Origin: Adiantum capillus-veneris
Taxonomy: Eukaryota > Streptophyta > Polypodiopsida > Polypodiales > Pteridaceae
DNA length: 60,000 nucleotides
Direction of reading: 5' to 3'
Assembly: GCA_014529385.2 (NCBI GenBank)
Contig: CM043966.1
Span: 106,531,587 to 106,591,586, forward strand
Shown here: positions 1 through 11,783 of the stretch, piece after piece
How positions within the stretch are numbered: the stretch's first letter is position 1
Layout: each line of letters begins with the position of its first letter
Notes under the pieces: generated by a model
Databases searched by the model: none
The model's input: the letters and a program-made list of their open reading frames with translations, nothing else
Told to the model about the DNA's origin: nothing
Made by a program: the position numbers and the translations under genes

Positions 1-399
1 GGAAGCTATCCTAATGAAATGCTCATTGTGTTCATGCTATTTTCCGCTACACACAAGTTACTAGATCATTACATGTTACAATGTTGGTCGGTGGTTTGAT
101 TTAAGACTTAACGCAATCTAAAGTGCTTTAAACTTTCACAACTCAACACAAAATTTGTGAAGCAACTATCTTTATTAAATTCAAGATTCCATAGCTTTAT
201 TTATATCAAGATATGTACAATGTTGAGGTCTCATCAAGAAGCAACGTGAGCAAATTTTTATTCTATTACGATCTATACAAAGGTTAGCTCTGCTAAAAAG
301 ATATATGATTCTTAGAGCTAGATTCCCAGGGACATAGTGGTACAATCAATAGGTATTTGTGGACAAGTTTTTACAATCTACTATTTCATCTGTGTAGTA
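1..399 (-). pseudogene. Decayed coding remnant, left part, cut off by a small transposon
   Basis: Read on the minus strand, the sequence left of the inverted-terminal element at 410-973 stays largely open for about 80 codons, with one stop. It appears to continue the reading frame of the remnant at 984-1602 once the transposon and one copy of its target duplication are removed. No family was recognised for this part. The remaining bases are AT-rich with no other support for a gene. The continuation is an inference from frame and openness only. Confidence 0.3.
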
Positions 400-409
400 G
401 ATTTTATAC

Positions 410-973
410 CTCAGGAATTCACTCTCTATAGAAAAGGACATGCCACCTGCGAGAGCGGAGGTTCTTGGAAAACCCCCTATTTACGACTCATGTGAAGCAA
501 AAATGAACCCCCTTTCTACACTTATACTACATATAGCTACTAAAATTATTATTCCCTTAACTTATATATAAGGTTTGGTAAAATCTCTCACCTTCAAGTT
601 TGAAAATACGAAACTTAACACCAAACATGTTACAATTTTAAAGTCAATACCTTAATCATATTGGCTTGTATTCTCTTATAGGGGCATGCAATGGGGTAAC
701 CACATGTAATTCACTTGCAATAATTGGCTTCTTTACTATAAAAGAACCCTAATTTATATAACCATATGTATGTTATCAAGCTCTGCCACTACCCCAAACA
801 CCCCTTATTCTCCCCTTGAAGTATATATCGCAACCCCCCTTCCTTATGTTTTTGTAATAAAGGATAAATTATTAGGGGCCTACCCCTAACTTATATGCTT
901 ATCTAAACTCCCAAATAACCCCCTTTCCTTGCACTTACGTGGTACAATAACTTTCTCATGGTGAATCCCCCGG
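410..973. mobile_element. Small non-autonomous inverted-terminal element, copy 1 (MITE-like)
   Basis: The element is 564 bp with imperfect inverted ends around GGATTCAC / GTGAATCC, flanked by the 10-bp direct repeat GATTTTATAC (400-409 and 974-983). A relative sits at 9950-10594 and shares blocks at both ends, including a shared stretch just inside the left end (ATTTACGACTCAT) and a block near the right end containing GATAAATTATTRGGGG. It has no coding capacity. Target duplications of 8-10 bp fit hAT or Mutator-type elements, and the ends do not decide between them. It interrupts an older minus-strand reading frame. Confidence 0.75.
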
Positions 974-983
974 GATTTTATAC

Positions 984-1602
984 ACATCTTTACAGGGTTC
1001 ATAGAATACAAGACTCTTATTTTGAGGGAAGATATCATGGATAGAAATGGGTTTGATCCTATAAGTAGATATCAGTTTCACCACTCGAATGAAAACCCGT
1101 TCATTTAAGGTCACTTCAAGGCCATCTTCAAAGATAACACTGTAGTCATCCCTAGTAGTACCAACAAAGTAGTAAAGTTGGATATAACTTGCAACTCTTC
1201 CCTCCACCAAAGCTTATTTAGATTAGAGGAGAGGCATCCGCGCTTCCTCACATTGATGTAGAAGACGCCATCTTCGCAATCCCACGCAAGTTCCCATCCC
1301 CTTTGGATTATTGTTGATGGAGGAGAGAAAGCCTTCATCAAAATCTTCATCAGGTTGCATCGAATAGCAAAATTTGAAGAATGACAAGCCTCATAATACA
1401 TTATCTCAAATGACTTGGAAATGCGATGGAAGAGAGAAAGCCTTCATCAAAATATTCATCATGTTGCATCAAAAAGAAAATCTGGAGAACGACAAGCCTC
1501 ATAATACATTATCTCACAGGTCTTGAACTTGCGATACTCTGCGTCGGCATCTTCCTGAAACATCGATGCTGGTATGTTCTCGAACTTGAGTCTCCAATTC
1601 AT
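984..1602 (-). pseudogene. Decayed minus-strand coding region next to an LTR (gag-like position)
   Basis: An ATG at 1602 on the minus strand opens a frame beginning MNWRLKFENIPASMFQED, followed by a segment repeated in tandem (MYYEAC...FAI/FLF). The frame then switches, and a second frame reads down to 984 with a stretch resembling a small beta-barrel of the Tudor/agenet type (YSVIFEDGLEVTLNE). It begins just inside a primer-binding-like site and an LTR start at 1671, so it most simply is the 5' coding region of a minus-strand LTR element. A captured host gene fragment is the alternative. It has stops, a frameshift and the transposon at 410-973 inside it. Confidence 0.45.
1321..1530. repeat. 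~110-bp direct tandem duplication
   Basis: The stretch from GAGAGAAAGCCTTCATCAAAAT through CCTCATAATACATTATCTCA occurs twice in tandem (about 1322-1410 and 1430-1520) with several substitutions. It lies within the decayed coding region and duplicates part of its frame. Confidence 0.8.
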
Positions 1603-1653
1603 TTTTTTCCAAATTTACAAACAATAACAATTTTTTTCCAGTCTCCTAACCTA

Positions 1654-1666
1654 TGCTTTGATACCA
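1654..1666 (-). other. Primer-binding site of a minus-strand LTR element
   Basis: On the minus strand the bases just inside the LTR read TGGTATCAAAGC, one base from TGGTATCAGAGC, the usual complement of the 3' end of plant initiator tRNA-Met. It lies about five bases from the LTR start TGTGAGGTCCC at 1671. This fixes the element's orientation. Confidence 0.65.
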
Positions 1667-1670
1667 CGTG

Positions 1671-2340
1671 TGAGGTCCCACACCTCGTTACCATATCCAT
1701 TTGGCAAAAGGAGGGTACCTGATAGGTCGCTAGGCCCTAATCAATTGAGAAAAACATAGTTAGCTAGACAAGATTTCTAATGGACAGACTCTTGTCACCA
1801 AGTAACTTGAGTCCGAGCCATTGAAAAGGGGTCCTAGCCCTGTCTCACAGGGAAAGCATGAACTAACACAATATTCTGACGTTCCTAATTCTCACCTTCC
1901 AAACGAGAGAAACCCCAAATGAATTTCTTCCCATATATTTTAGAGTCACATACATTTGGGACCTCTCGAGTCTTGGAGCAATGACTCTCTAGTTTCGCTT
2001 CTTCTATCAAAATGAGGAGCGGAGAGTTTCTCGAGTAATCAAGACCACCCATCCTTGACAAGAAACCTGCACTAGTCCCCACTTTCCACCCCCACACTCA
2101 CACTTTTTATCTTATTTTCTAATTACTACAACATGATTGTTCATACACAAAGTTGCTTTTTATGGTTTCCATCACAAGTTCGTTAAGACAACCCTTCAAA
2201 CATTGTCAAATTGGCACCAAGACAATCTCTTCTCAACATACGATCCTTCTTCATTAAAATATCCCAACCCCAAGAGTTCACTCCTCTTGGCGAGAGTTTA
2301 TAGTTTCGGTGTCTTTAGTTGCCCAGACAAATAAATTGTC
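1671..2340 (-). mobile_element. LTR fragment, same family as solo LTR D
   Basis: It begins TGTGAGGTCCCACACC and shares a run of blocks with the start of the LTR at 12183: the ACCTGATAGGTCGCTAGG / CTTGACAGGTCTCTAGG region, CTAGYCCTGTCTCACAG, and the pair of blocks around ACCACCCATCC / TCCACCCGTCC and CTAGTCCCCACTTTCCACC / TCAATCCCCACTTACCACC. The right boundary is unclear. After about 2340 I no longer see similarity, so the LTR is probably truncated there or badly decayed. As the primer site lies to its left on the minus strand, this is the upstream LTR of a minus-strand element. Confidence 0.6.
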
Positions 2341-3183
2341 CTACATTCTGGGCACAAACCCACAGCGACTAACTTGCAACCTAGGCACCAACCATTAAGT
2401 ATTATCTTGCATTCTAGGCACCAACTTGCAAGATGTGTGGAATCATATGCACTGCTTTAGCGTTCACTCCGCTCAACTCTCCTCCCTGGATATCAAAGGG
2501 AGTTTTGACTATATCAGTATAGGATCTTTAAATGAAGAAGATTCAAGAGTTCTTCTACTAGGCAAACATTTCTTTCTTATGAGCAAACAGATTACTTTCG
2601 GAACAATCTTTCCCTATTAATACAACTTAAGAATGTGGTTTCGAATTGGGAATGACCCCATGTTTAGGTAGTTTTTGCTTGCCTATTTACTCATGATGCA
2701 AGGAACAAAAAGAAATTTCCTACCTATTCATGAGCAATAATGTCCCATCGTGGGATAAGTGGCACATCCTCATTCAGCCTTTCCTTTGCCTTTACCATCA
2801 CTGGTTCCGGCTTTGTGATCGTGTGATCCACCATAGCGAGTTCCACTACTAGATACTTAACTTAACTTGAGAAGTTGTAAGATAAAGTGTATGAATATAA
2901 TGGAAGTAGGGTAAATGATTATAAGTATTTTAATTCCAAAACATATATGGTTACTCTACACATCAACTCAAAACATATTCTTTCTTGATCCTACCATAAT
3001 CTTATGATGCTGAGGCTGTCTGGGGCGGGCAACAAGGAGACTGGCCTCCAAGCACTCTTCTAGGCTCCCATGCTACTCAATTGGGTTGGGGTTGGAAAAA
3101 AACAACAAACACACCCACAAACCCGCAACCTAACCCTACACAAATTTGGGGCACCACCTAGTTTTGGATGCTAACTAGGACGC

Positions 3184-3239
<56 letters not shown>

Positions 3240-5870
3240 CTTGGGCTGCTTTGAAACGTATCGGCAATGATCAAGCAAACACAACTATATATTTAAGAAA
3301 GAGAGAGAAAGGGGGAGGGGGTGCTTGTTGCATTAATACCTTCTTACAAATCTGTCATGACAAATCAAAGTGAGATTAGTATTTGTTCAACATAGCTTGC
3401 GTAAATTTCACCACAACACATCACAAGAAAAGCCACCCCAATCACTGTCTTAAGGCCAGGGGAGTCCTCTCCACCCTGTCGCCCTCTTACAGTATGTGGG
3501 ATTTATGGCTAGATTGATGACAACACCAGAGACAAGCTATCAAGAACTTAACAAAAAACACCAAGACACTTACGCATCATTGTTGTCCATTACGTCACGT
3601 TGGAAGGGAGACAAAATATCCAAGCTTAGTCCAAATCCACCCTCCTTGATTCAGCAAATGTTGGGCTTACACTAGTAGGAGAAATGATAGATTTCCTACT
3701 CTCAATTGAATGATCACTCTCTCTCTTACAATGGCATAGAGTTCCCTTGCTAATCCCCTATTACAACACATGCACATGCATAAGACAATGAGCTTCTACT
3801 CAAGAGCTCCTTCTAGAGAGGTTGAGCTTGGCTTCTCAAGCTATAGCATAGTGCTCTTGCTTATGGCTTCCCCTTTTGTGCTAGCTACACCCTCCTTTTA
3901 TATCAATTTTGAAGGCTAGGGTTACTCCTCTAACCATGGTTGGGTTAGATTTTCAGCAATTTATCTAATTTCTTTTGCTTGGAATTATCAAGAAGTTGGT
4001 GGGGAAAGAGAGAGGAGAGAAATGGAGGTGATAGGACTTTTCATAGTGGGTTAGTGTTAGTATAGTTAGTATTAATTTACAAATGGAATTGGATATTTAC
4101 AATGGGAGTATCCATGTAGGATACAAATAAGGAAGAAAAACTCTTAAGAGGTAAGAAAAGGTGGATTTCTTACAAGGTTGATTCTCCAAGTGTCTTGAGT
4201 AGTGCCAATTTTGACGCTTGTTGACGGTCCACTAGCTTTGACGGTACATCTTTTCTCCACTCTTGACCTTCCTTGAGAGACAAGGTAATTGAAGCTGAGT
4301 AATCAACCACCATGGTGCTGTCTTTTAAGAGAAGAGGCTGAATTTTGTGGTTTTTTTATAGATATGGGTAATTTGGAGGAGGAAAAATGAGACTAGGTGG
4401 TCAATTTTGGAATGGAATTGTGTGTGGGAGGTATGAGTTCACCATGGTTTCTCTTATTCTTAAAGGTTGAGGAGAAGGTGAGTAGGGTGCAGAGAGGAGT
4501 GGTGAGAGAGGTGGGGATGATGAGTGGAGAAGTGTGTGTGAAAGAGGAAAATGATAAAGTGGAAGAGAGAGTGTGGCTGCATAGCATGGGAAAACTGGGG
4601 TCCACTAATAAAATCATAGCTCACAGCTCGTAGCTCAAAAAAATATGAAAAAATTTGAGGAAAAAGTTCAGCCCACGAGCTACAACTTTTGTTTGTATCA
4701 CCTTTTCAAATTCGGAGAGCAAGTGAACTTTAAAAATTCAGCAAAACCGACCGTTTTTTTCCACTGCACAAGGTCTTTGTGGGGTCCTTCTTTGGATGAT
4801 TCTTTTGAATACCTCCAAGAGTGAGCCCTCCATAGTGCATGTATGCATGCCACCTACCCTTGACCTTATTTGGTAGATCTATAATTGAAGATATTGTTGA
4901 GATCATGATATAAGTGAATAGTACAACTAAGAAAATCAAATATTGAGGGGTCTAAAAAATATGTACATGTCAAATATAAATAATATAAATGGAAAAAATA
5001 TAAAGGGGTCAAAAGAAATCTCTCTCATTATAAGGCTACCATAAAAAGATAAATATTTTTGGTGTTCTAATTTTTTAGAAAAAAAAAAACAAAATAGATG
5101 TAGGAAGGGAAAAATCACAATAGTGAAAAAATATACACATAAATAAAACTAGTTTTTTTGGATTTTTGTTGGGGCGGAGTTACACCAAATATAAGAGAAG
5201 CTTACATGAAAAAATTTCTATATGGAATAAAGAGTATGAAAAATGGTAAGAAAAATTGTGGTAATTGTGAGACAATGTACAGAGCATAAATAACACACAC
5301 CTAGGTAAAAATATTTAAATAAATACCAAAATAATTATGAAAAAATCTTTTAATTAAGCCCTATATACAAAGAAATATTTACATACGCATGGGCCATAAT
5401 ATACTTATATTTTTTATTTTTTTGGCTCAACTAGCCCAATGCCTAGCTAATTGAGGGTTTTTTATTTCAGTAAGGAGATATGGGAGAAGTCCCCTAACTC
5501 ACACGTACCTATATACAGTGAAAGGGTGAGGGTAACCACAGTGTTTGAGTGATTTGATAGGGGGGGATAACTCACTATGGCAATCACAGAGAGCCGAAAA
5601 ACGGCTATCATTAGCCATCGTCATAACTCGTACACAAATCACATGATTAATTACTTATATATACTTGCAGACTAATCCGTCATTTTAGTTGGACCATTTC
5701 TTGAATATGATTAGTTAATTTATGCAAGCATCTAGGTTACATTGATGGAGAATTATGCATGCAATCAAGCAGTCAGACCTTCATTACTTTGCAATGTAGA
5801 GAATTTATCATAAAATAGGTATAATGATGGTTGATTTCCAATTGAGGATATGTAAATAAGATTATATAAT
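2341..5870. other. No supported gene; AT-rich repeat-derived DNA
   Basis: Open frames here are short, unlike known proteins and overlap in several frames. The stretch contains a (GA)n tract (3186-3237), long runs of A or T, and a small palindrome AGCCGAAAAACGGCT near 5592. I see no terminal repeats that define an element and no RNA gene. Confidence 0.6.
3186..3237. repeat. (GA)26 microsatellite
   Basis: A perfect AG dinucleotide run of about 52 bases, followed by a second purine-rich block (AAGAAAGAGAGAGAAAGGGGGAGGGG) around 3296-3322. Confidence 0.97.
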
Positions 5871-5886
5871 TTGATAATAGAGTAGC

Positions 5887-6015
5887 AATTGGAAAGGATT
5901 CCAATTGGATAATAATATGGTAGTAATTGGAAAGGATTCCAATTGTAATATGGCAGCAATTGGAAAGGATTCCAAATGTAATATGGTAGCAATTGGAAAG
6001 GATTCCAATTGGAAA
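5887..6015. repeat. Minisatellite, four 33-38 bp units
   Basis: The core AATTGGAAAGGATTCCAA occurs at about 5887, 5925, 5958 and 5991. The core is nearly self-complementary (TTGGAA...TTCCAA), so each unit can form a small hairpin. The open frames across it are a by-product of the repeat. Confidence 0.9.
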
Positions 6016-7397
6016 AAGAGATTGATAATAACCTTGATTAATTAAGAGATTTACATTACCCAAATGTGCCTTCGAGTTATTGATGTCTCAAAGCCTTGTT
6101 GAAGCTTCACCAACAACGAGTAGCCATAGCAGAGGAGTCTCCCTATCTCCAATGTGTGTTCAAGTGTGTGTAAAATTGGGTGTGAATGCCCTTTATATAG
6201 GGTTTGGAGGTTCCTTGTTGCCCAATTTAGCCCCATACCTCCCTAGCTTGCCCCCTCTTGCTAAAATAAAAAGTAGAGGTGTCATAATCTCCTACTTAGC
6301 CATTAGAGGTGTCCCTCTTTACCGTTTGGGTGATACACCTCATGTAGTGCCCCCATGCTCTTAGTCAATTATTCTATAAGAGATGGGTCCATGGATATGT
6401 GTCATTTATGGGCATACATGGACATACATAGACATAAAAATACATGCACATGCACATACATACCCATGCACATGCATACATATGCATACCTTCGACTAAG
6501 AAATTAGTTTATTACACTATGATGAAATTTAATTGTCTAGAGTGAGCTTGGCTTACCAGAATTTAACTTTGAAACTTTCTATTAAAAGACAATCTTTAGG
6601 ATGAAAATCTAAGGTGTTGGATGCACACACCTTCTATATTTAGCAATTTTGGGATAGATATCTATTTTTATGGAAATTTAGGAAGGGGTAGATTTTGACG
6701 AGACGGTCGCGTCTAGGTGGGTGTAAGAACCTCAAAACTTTCTATTTTATGACGAAAATGACAAAAAAAGTAAAATTTTTATTTTTGAAAGTCTTACAAA
6801 ACAAAATATTTAGCATTAGCTCATCAGAGGTGGAAAAACTGCCAAAAATAGTAACTTTTTATATATGGCTAGAATGGCATGATATGTATTCCTCTACATG
6901 GGAATACCCTCTCCAAGGGTGGCAGAGACCTCACAAGGATCTCCCAATAGATTTCACAATCTTCATGTATAATAGTTTAGCTTGTGCAATTGTTTTTACA
7001 TTTTAATAGGTCATGTGTAACCTTTGTGAGTGTAGTATTTTTTTGCACTTGTAATAGCTCCTCAATGACATGCTTGTTACCTTGTCTTATGTGAAAATAA
7101 ATAATTTAACATTAATTATTTTTGTGGAATTTTCTTTGAAATGACTGTAGTGTTTGTAGGATGTGCAAGAGTGTTTCGAGTATTTAACTTTGACATGTGC
7201 AAATAGCGTGGAAGCCTTATGCATTGCTCTACAAAAGTTTCATGTATGGAATATTAGGTTGTGGTATACTTTTGTTTTGATACGCTAATGATTTTGCATT
7301 GAAGGGATTGATGTATATCATGTTGTAGTTACTTCCATATGCAATACTCTACTTTGAGCATGCAACATAAAAAGACCTAAACTATGTGAGAAATCTC
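6016..7397. other. No supported gene
   Basis: There is a block of alternating CATACATG-type sequence at about 6410-6490 and otherwise AT-rich unique-looking DNA. A 103-codon plus-strand frame at 6695-7006 has no recognisable motif and poor composition, and I do not call it. No terminal repeats seen. Confidence 0.55.
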
Positions 7398-8130
7398 TTA
7401 ATAAAAAGCTTTCAAAAAAATCACACTCGCATTGCTCATGTTTGTTTCTACTTCCTCCAATACCCCTACATATGTTTTACAATTGTCAACTAGATACAAT
7501 GCTTCCTTAGTGACTTGTTCAAATGTTGTGCATGCTTTCAAGTGTAAGTTCTTTTTTAGAGTTTTGTTTCTGAATCCCTCTATAAAGAGGACTGATAAGA
7601 AATCGTCTTGCGGTAACTCTTGCACTAGACATCTTTCAATGTACTGTTTGAAGAGAAGCAAAGCTTCCTTCACCTTTTCATTCTCTTTCTACTTAAAAGC
7701 ATAGATTTGGGAAACCTTGTTGTGCTTGATTCCCCTCTTAGATAATTCCTTGGTAAACTCTTGCAAGAGTTGATCAATGTTCAAGAAATCCCGATTGTTT
7801 AGCAATTGAAACCAAGTCAACACCATTCCTTCCAATGTCAACCCAAATCCTTCATATTGCATATGGAAATCCGTGACTTGTTCTGCTCTTAAGCCTTGAT
7901 CCATTGTACTTTTTGGGCACACACTTTGCCACTTGAGAAGGTCACAATTTTAGATTTTCCACTACCATTTTCATCATTCTAGGCTCTCCTACCACTACAT
8001 CTCTTGTCTCATATACACTGATATGTATTCTAGAAGATGTTCGGCCAGTTACCCTCTCCTCTGGTCTTGCGTCTCTACCCTTTATTCTCTCATTCATCCT
8101 TGTGCTAAAAATTGTGCTCCAAAATATCAC
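7398..8130 (-). pseudogene. Retrotransposon gag remnant (Ty3/gypsy type)
   Basis: On the minus strand one frame runs from 7922 to 7398 with a single stop near 7689. It contains the core of the Retrotrans_gag family: GFGLTLEGMVLTWFQLL (the L..A..W region), then LLQEFTKELSKRGIKHNKVSQIYAFK, and farther on a KEALLLFKQYIERC...QDDFLSVLFIEGF block typical of the middle of plant gag proteins. The upstream piece 8130-7942 (rich in R, E and K) lies in another frame and probably belongs to the same protein. No protease, reverse transcriptase or LTR could be linked to it, so it is a fragment, possibly left by deletion. Confidence 0.75.
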
Positions 8131-9340
8131 TGCCTCGATACGGGGACATAGGAAGCCTTGAACTCAAATATCCCATCGGTCTTGGCTCAAAAAAAAATGT
8201 GGTCAACTAAAAGAATCTTCCACGCGAGTTCTAGGCAAACTCATTCTTGTAGTTTTTGGCCTTGTTATTTTAGAGATAGTAGGTCTATGAATTCTTGGGG
8301 TACATAGTACTAATGAAATGGCCCTCCAAAGTATGTATATCGCTCTAGCTATTTTCTACTCATTGTAGAATATCTTTGACCATACCAGCATGATTATCTG
8401 TGTATCTCTTTCCACTTTGTAAGTGAGCACATACAAACATTTTTTCTCCATTAACTCCCTCACATTGGGCTCATCACACCTATAGTAGAGAATTTGCTCA
8501 CCATTATCCTATTTGGATAAACCCACATGTGTATTGTTCATATTGATGCAAGTCGCCACGTTCACTCTTTCAGCTTTGCATTAGGAATCTCCAGCTTTGG
8601 TAGCTTCTCCTCAGGCTTGATGTGACCCTTTTCCTTTGTGCTTGTTAGTCCCCACTTGTCCACAATAAAGAAATTATGTACAACTAAATACATACTTTCT
8701 TCCTCATCCAGGTACTGATTACCATTATAATCCACAAGCACTATGAGCTTAGGCTCACTAGGTCTCTCTTCTATTTTCATGCAATAACAATCCATACCAT
8801 CTCTATAGATTTAGCACCCTGTTCATTTTCAAATTCGTACTATAAGTGAAAAAGTTTCATGGTTGGTGCAGTTTGTGATGGTCGCGCTCCCATTTTGGTA
8901 TTCCTCCTTGAAACTCACACTTTTGGATCCCTTGGCCATGTAGTATAAGATCTCTCTGAAGAGGTATCAACAAGACTCTCCTCTAAAATTGGTTCTAAGG
9001 TCAGCAAAGCTCCTTGATCCACACTTCCCTCTGTAGATATATGACTCGACTCGTCTCTAGCAGTAGGGTTTCTATTTTGATAAAACTTGTCCCATCGCAA
9101 ATACATCAAGAAAAATGCACTTGCAAAACCCTGACTAGTTACCTTTTATGGTGCATCTGTCCTTCCAATCAATAGCAATTTGAACTCCAAACTTTGATTT
9201 TCACAACCTGTACAAAAATTATTTGGTGGCCATAAGCTTACAGCTTGGTTAGCCAAAATCTTCTCAGATCAGAATTTGTTTTGCACTCTTGACACATACC
9301 ACTATGCTTCTAGGTCCTAATGCTAACCCTCATATCAATA
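8131..9340 (-). other. Probable leader or upstream part of the gag remnant
   Basis: Two minus-strand frames (8795-8562 and 9109-8915) are hydrophilic and acidic or proline-rich (for example KPEEKLPKLEIPNAKLKE) but match nothing I recognise. They lie upstream of and in the same orientation as the gag remnant, so they may be its 5' region. Support is weak, and a chance origin cannot be excluded. Confidence 0.25.
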
Positions 9341-11140
9341 TAAGTTGAATCTGTGTCAGGGACGCATGGATCGGGATCCATGTACCCAATGTTAGAATGT
9401 ACTAAAACTTGGCACACATGTTCCTAAGCACCCTTGGATCCCTGTTATGTTATGTGGTTTGATTCATTTTAGATTACCCAAAAGTCACTTCCTAGGTATG
9501 TTTGGCAATTTTAAGCTTCAAATAGCTTCTACCCTATTTTAACCTACTTCTTGAAGTTTTTTGGTTATCTTGCTTTTGGATAAGATGTTTATAATGGTCT
9601 TGGCTACAAGGTTGTATAGTCTCTATCCATAAACTTAGCAGAGGAACATGGTTCATGATCCATGTCCATGTTCCATTAGTTCTAAACCACAAACCTGGAT
9701 TGGTGGTTACCTGTAGTTTATGGAGTCTCCCCAACCACTTATTTTTGGATTTGGGAAACTTTTTCTTTATGAAATGCCAAATTGTGTGCTTGCTTGCGGT
9801 TTTTGATTTACAAATGGTACTTTGGTGATTTGGTCAATGTTTTGTTGTTTTTTTCTATGACACCTTTTACAAAATTTGTCCCAAATGTTGTCATCTTCTC
9901 ACTGCTCTCAGCTTGAGATGCCTTAGGGGGTCATGGATTGCGATCCATGCCCAAGGGATTCACTCTATATACAAAATGGGACAGTACCTACAAGCGGACA
10001 ACTTTGATAAAACCCCTATTTACGACTCATATTAGAAAATATGACCCCCCTTTCTACGCTTATACAAAAATCAATTAAGAAAACTATCATACCCCTAACT
10101 CTAACTAAGTAAAACTAGTCAAAGAGTATGTAGCATAGTGTCTGTCAATGTACTAAGGAACCACTTCTATTGATAACTAGATGTACCCTCAATGTTTCTT
10201 AGTATGACTTTCAAACTATATGCCCGATTAGCCTGCAGTGTGGCTACTCATCCAATTCTGACCCATCCACAACTGGTGTAAGTCAACCCTTGACCTGCTC
10301 CAAATGAGCCCTTATCTATGACCATCTTGATGCAAAATTTAATGTGTACTCTTATAAAAAACTTCCCCAAAGTTCATTCGAGTTCTAGTGCACACCGATG
10401 ACCGACTGTTATAAGTAATCAACTTGGGTCAGGTCCCCCTCCCCATAAATATGATACCTCCCTCCCTTATTTTTAAGCTTGAGAGATAAATTATTGGGGG
10501 CCTTCCCCTAACTTATACATTTATGTAACTTGTAAAAAAATACCCCTCCCCTACTTACAAGGTGCCGTAAGTTCTCCATGGTGAATCCCTCTAGGATCCA
10601 TGTTCCATCACATCTGGACATAAAATTTGGTCAGTTGTATGCTTGCACCCCTGTAGATGTTAGATTTCCACTTATTTTTTAATTTGGATTCCAAAGGTAA
10701 AAAAGTCCCAATTTTTTGTCTATTTCCAAGTTCTTTGTACCTTTTGTCCAATTTCTTGATTTAGACGAGTTTTATGTGTCAATTTTTCACCAAACATGTA
10801 TATCTAGTTATCTAGATATTTAGTGGTCTAGAACCTCACAAGACCCTTTGGTATCAATTTCTTCCCAAATTGCCACTGGGGGTCATGGATCTCGATCCAG
10901 GTTTCTACACATTTGGCTTGAAACTTTCTAGATCAGTTCTCCTAGCTTGTGTTACTCACTCGTGTGCTTATTTTTGGGTTTCTATCAGCTGTGTAGTTCT
11001 AACCATCAAATTTTATAATTTCAGAGTTTCTGGTCTCGGCTACCAAAGTATGATTTTACAATTTTTTTTCCTGCTCCTTTTTGCCCAATTTGATGCCGTT
11101 ACAAAGTACTGTGGAAAAGTGTCAATAGCCTTTCCTCTTT
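9341..11140. repeat. Diverged ~285-bp tandem repeat, four units, with a conserved palindrome
   Basis: The 18-nt box CATGGATC-NN-GATCCATG occurs at 9365-9382 (perfect), 9647-9664, 9932-9949 and 10884-10901 (each with one or two changes). Subtracting the inserted 645-bp element and its 8-bp duplication gives spacings of 282, 285 and 299 bp. Between boxes the units share weak blocks, such as CTTATTTTTGG about 90-120 bp after the box. The box is much better conserved than the rest. No coding region is supported here. Confidence 0.6.
9950..10594. mobile_element. Small non-autonomous inverted-terminal element, copy 2 (MITE-like)
   Basis: The element is 645 bp, with ends AAGGGATTCACTC and GGTGAATCCC, flanked by the 8-bp repeat GATCCATG (9942-9949 and 10595-10602). 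It is related to the element at 410-973 and slightly longer. It inserted exactly into the right half of the palindromic box of the third 285-bp unit. There is no coding capacity. Confidence 0.8.
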
Positions 11141-11228
11141 AACTTGGGAAAAAAAGCATTGGTTATTTATTTCCACTATCCTATAATTACCTCACACTCT
11201 AGCTAGATCTTATAGTTAGTGTGATTTT

Positions 11229-11230
<2 letters not shown>

Positions 11231-11268
<38 letters not shown>
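11231..11268. repeat. (AT)19 microsatellite
   Basis: A perfect AT run of about 38 bases in the flank just left of element A. Confidence 0.97.
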
Positions 11269-11270
<2 letters not shown>

Positions 11271-11775
11271 TATGTATTTTCCATATATTTTTTATCTTTC
11301 TTTTTAATAGCTACTAGGAAGGAATCAAATCCTAGTGGGACACTAGCTTACATGATTTTCAAAGATACTCTTATTTTAATGCATTATTGAAAGGATGCTT
11401 ACAAAACTTTGTCAAGGAGCAATGTCATGCTTTCATATTGCATGAGGTGTCCATTGAAATCAAACAAAAATCTAGGCTAATGGGACCACAAGAAGACTTT
11501 TGCTGACAAAAAGATACCCTATTTTGATGAATTTTTTACACATGGTTTCAATCCAAATTGAAAAACGTACATAAACTCGGGGTCTTAGATCATGAGCTTA
11601 ACTTTTTGACCCTATTTGTTTTTTTAAATTTAGAGCCACGGTTGAGGAGAGATTCTCAAAATGATGTGACCACCGTCTACCCACATCATGCAGGACAACC
11701 AATTTCAAACTTTTCCAACTCCTGTTCACACTGGCTCCTCTCTTTCTTGTGTAACCTTTGGGGGTTCCCTTAACT

Positions 11776-11783
11776 TATAAAAG
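11776..11783 (+). promoter_or_regulatory. TATA box of the A LTR
   Basis: TATAAAAG followed by GGG, conserved at the same place in the 3' LTR (41208-41215). Transcription would be expected to start about 30 bp downstream, which marks the U3/R boundary. Confidence 0.6.

Noticed and set aside
5592-5606. AGCCGAAAAACGGCT palindrome as a transposon end
   Set aside because: No matching inverted partner or target duplication was found nearby.
5765-6063. Two overlapping minus-strand frames of 75 and 96 codons
   Set aside because: They arise from the 33-38 bp minisatellite; the repeating peptide shows this.
6695-7006. 103-codon plus-strand frame
   Set aside because: No motif, AT-driven composition, no neighbouring signals.
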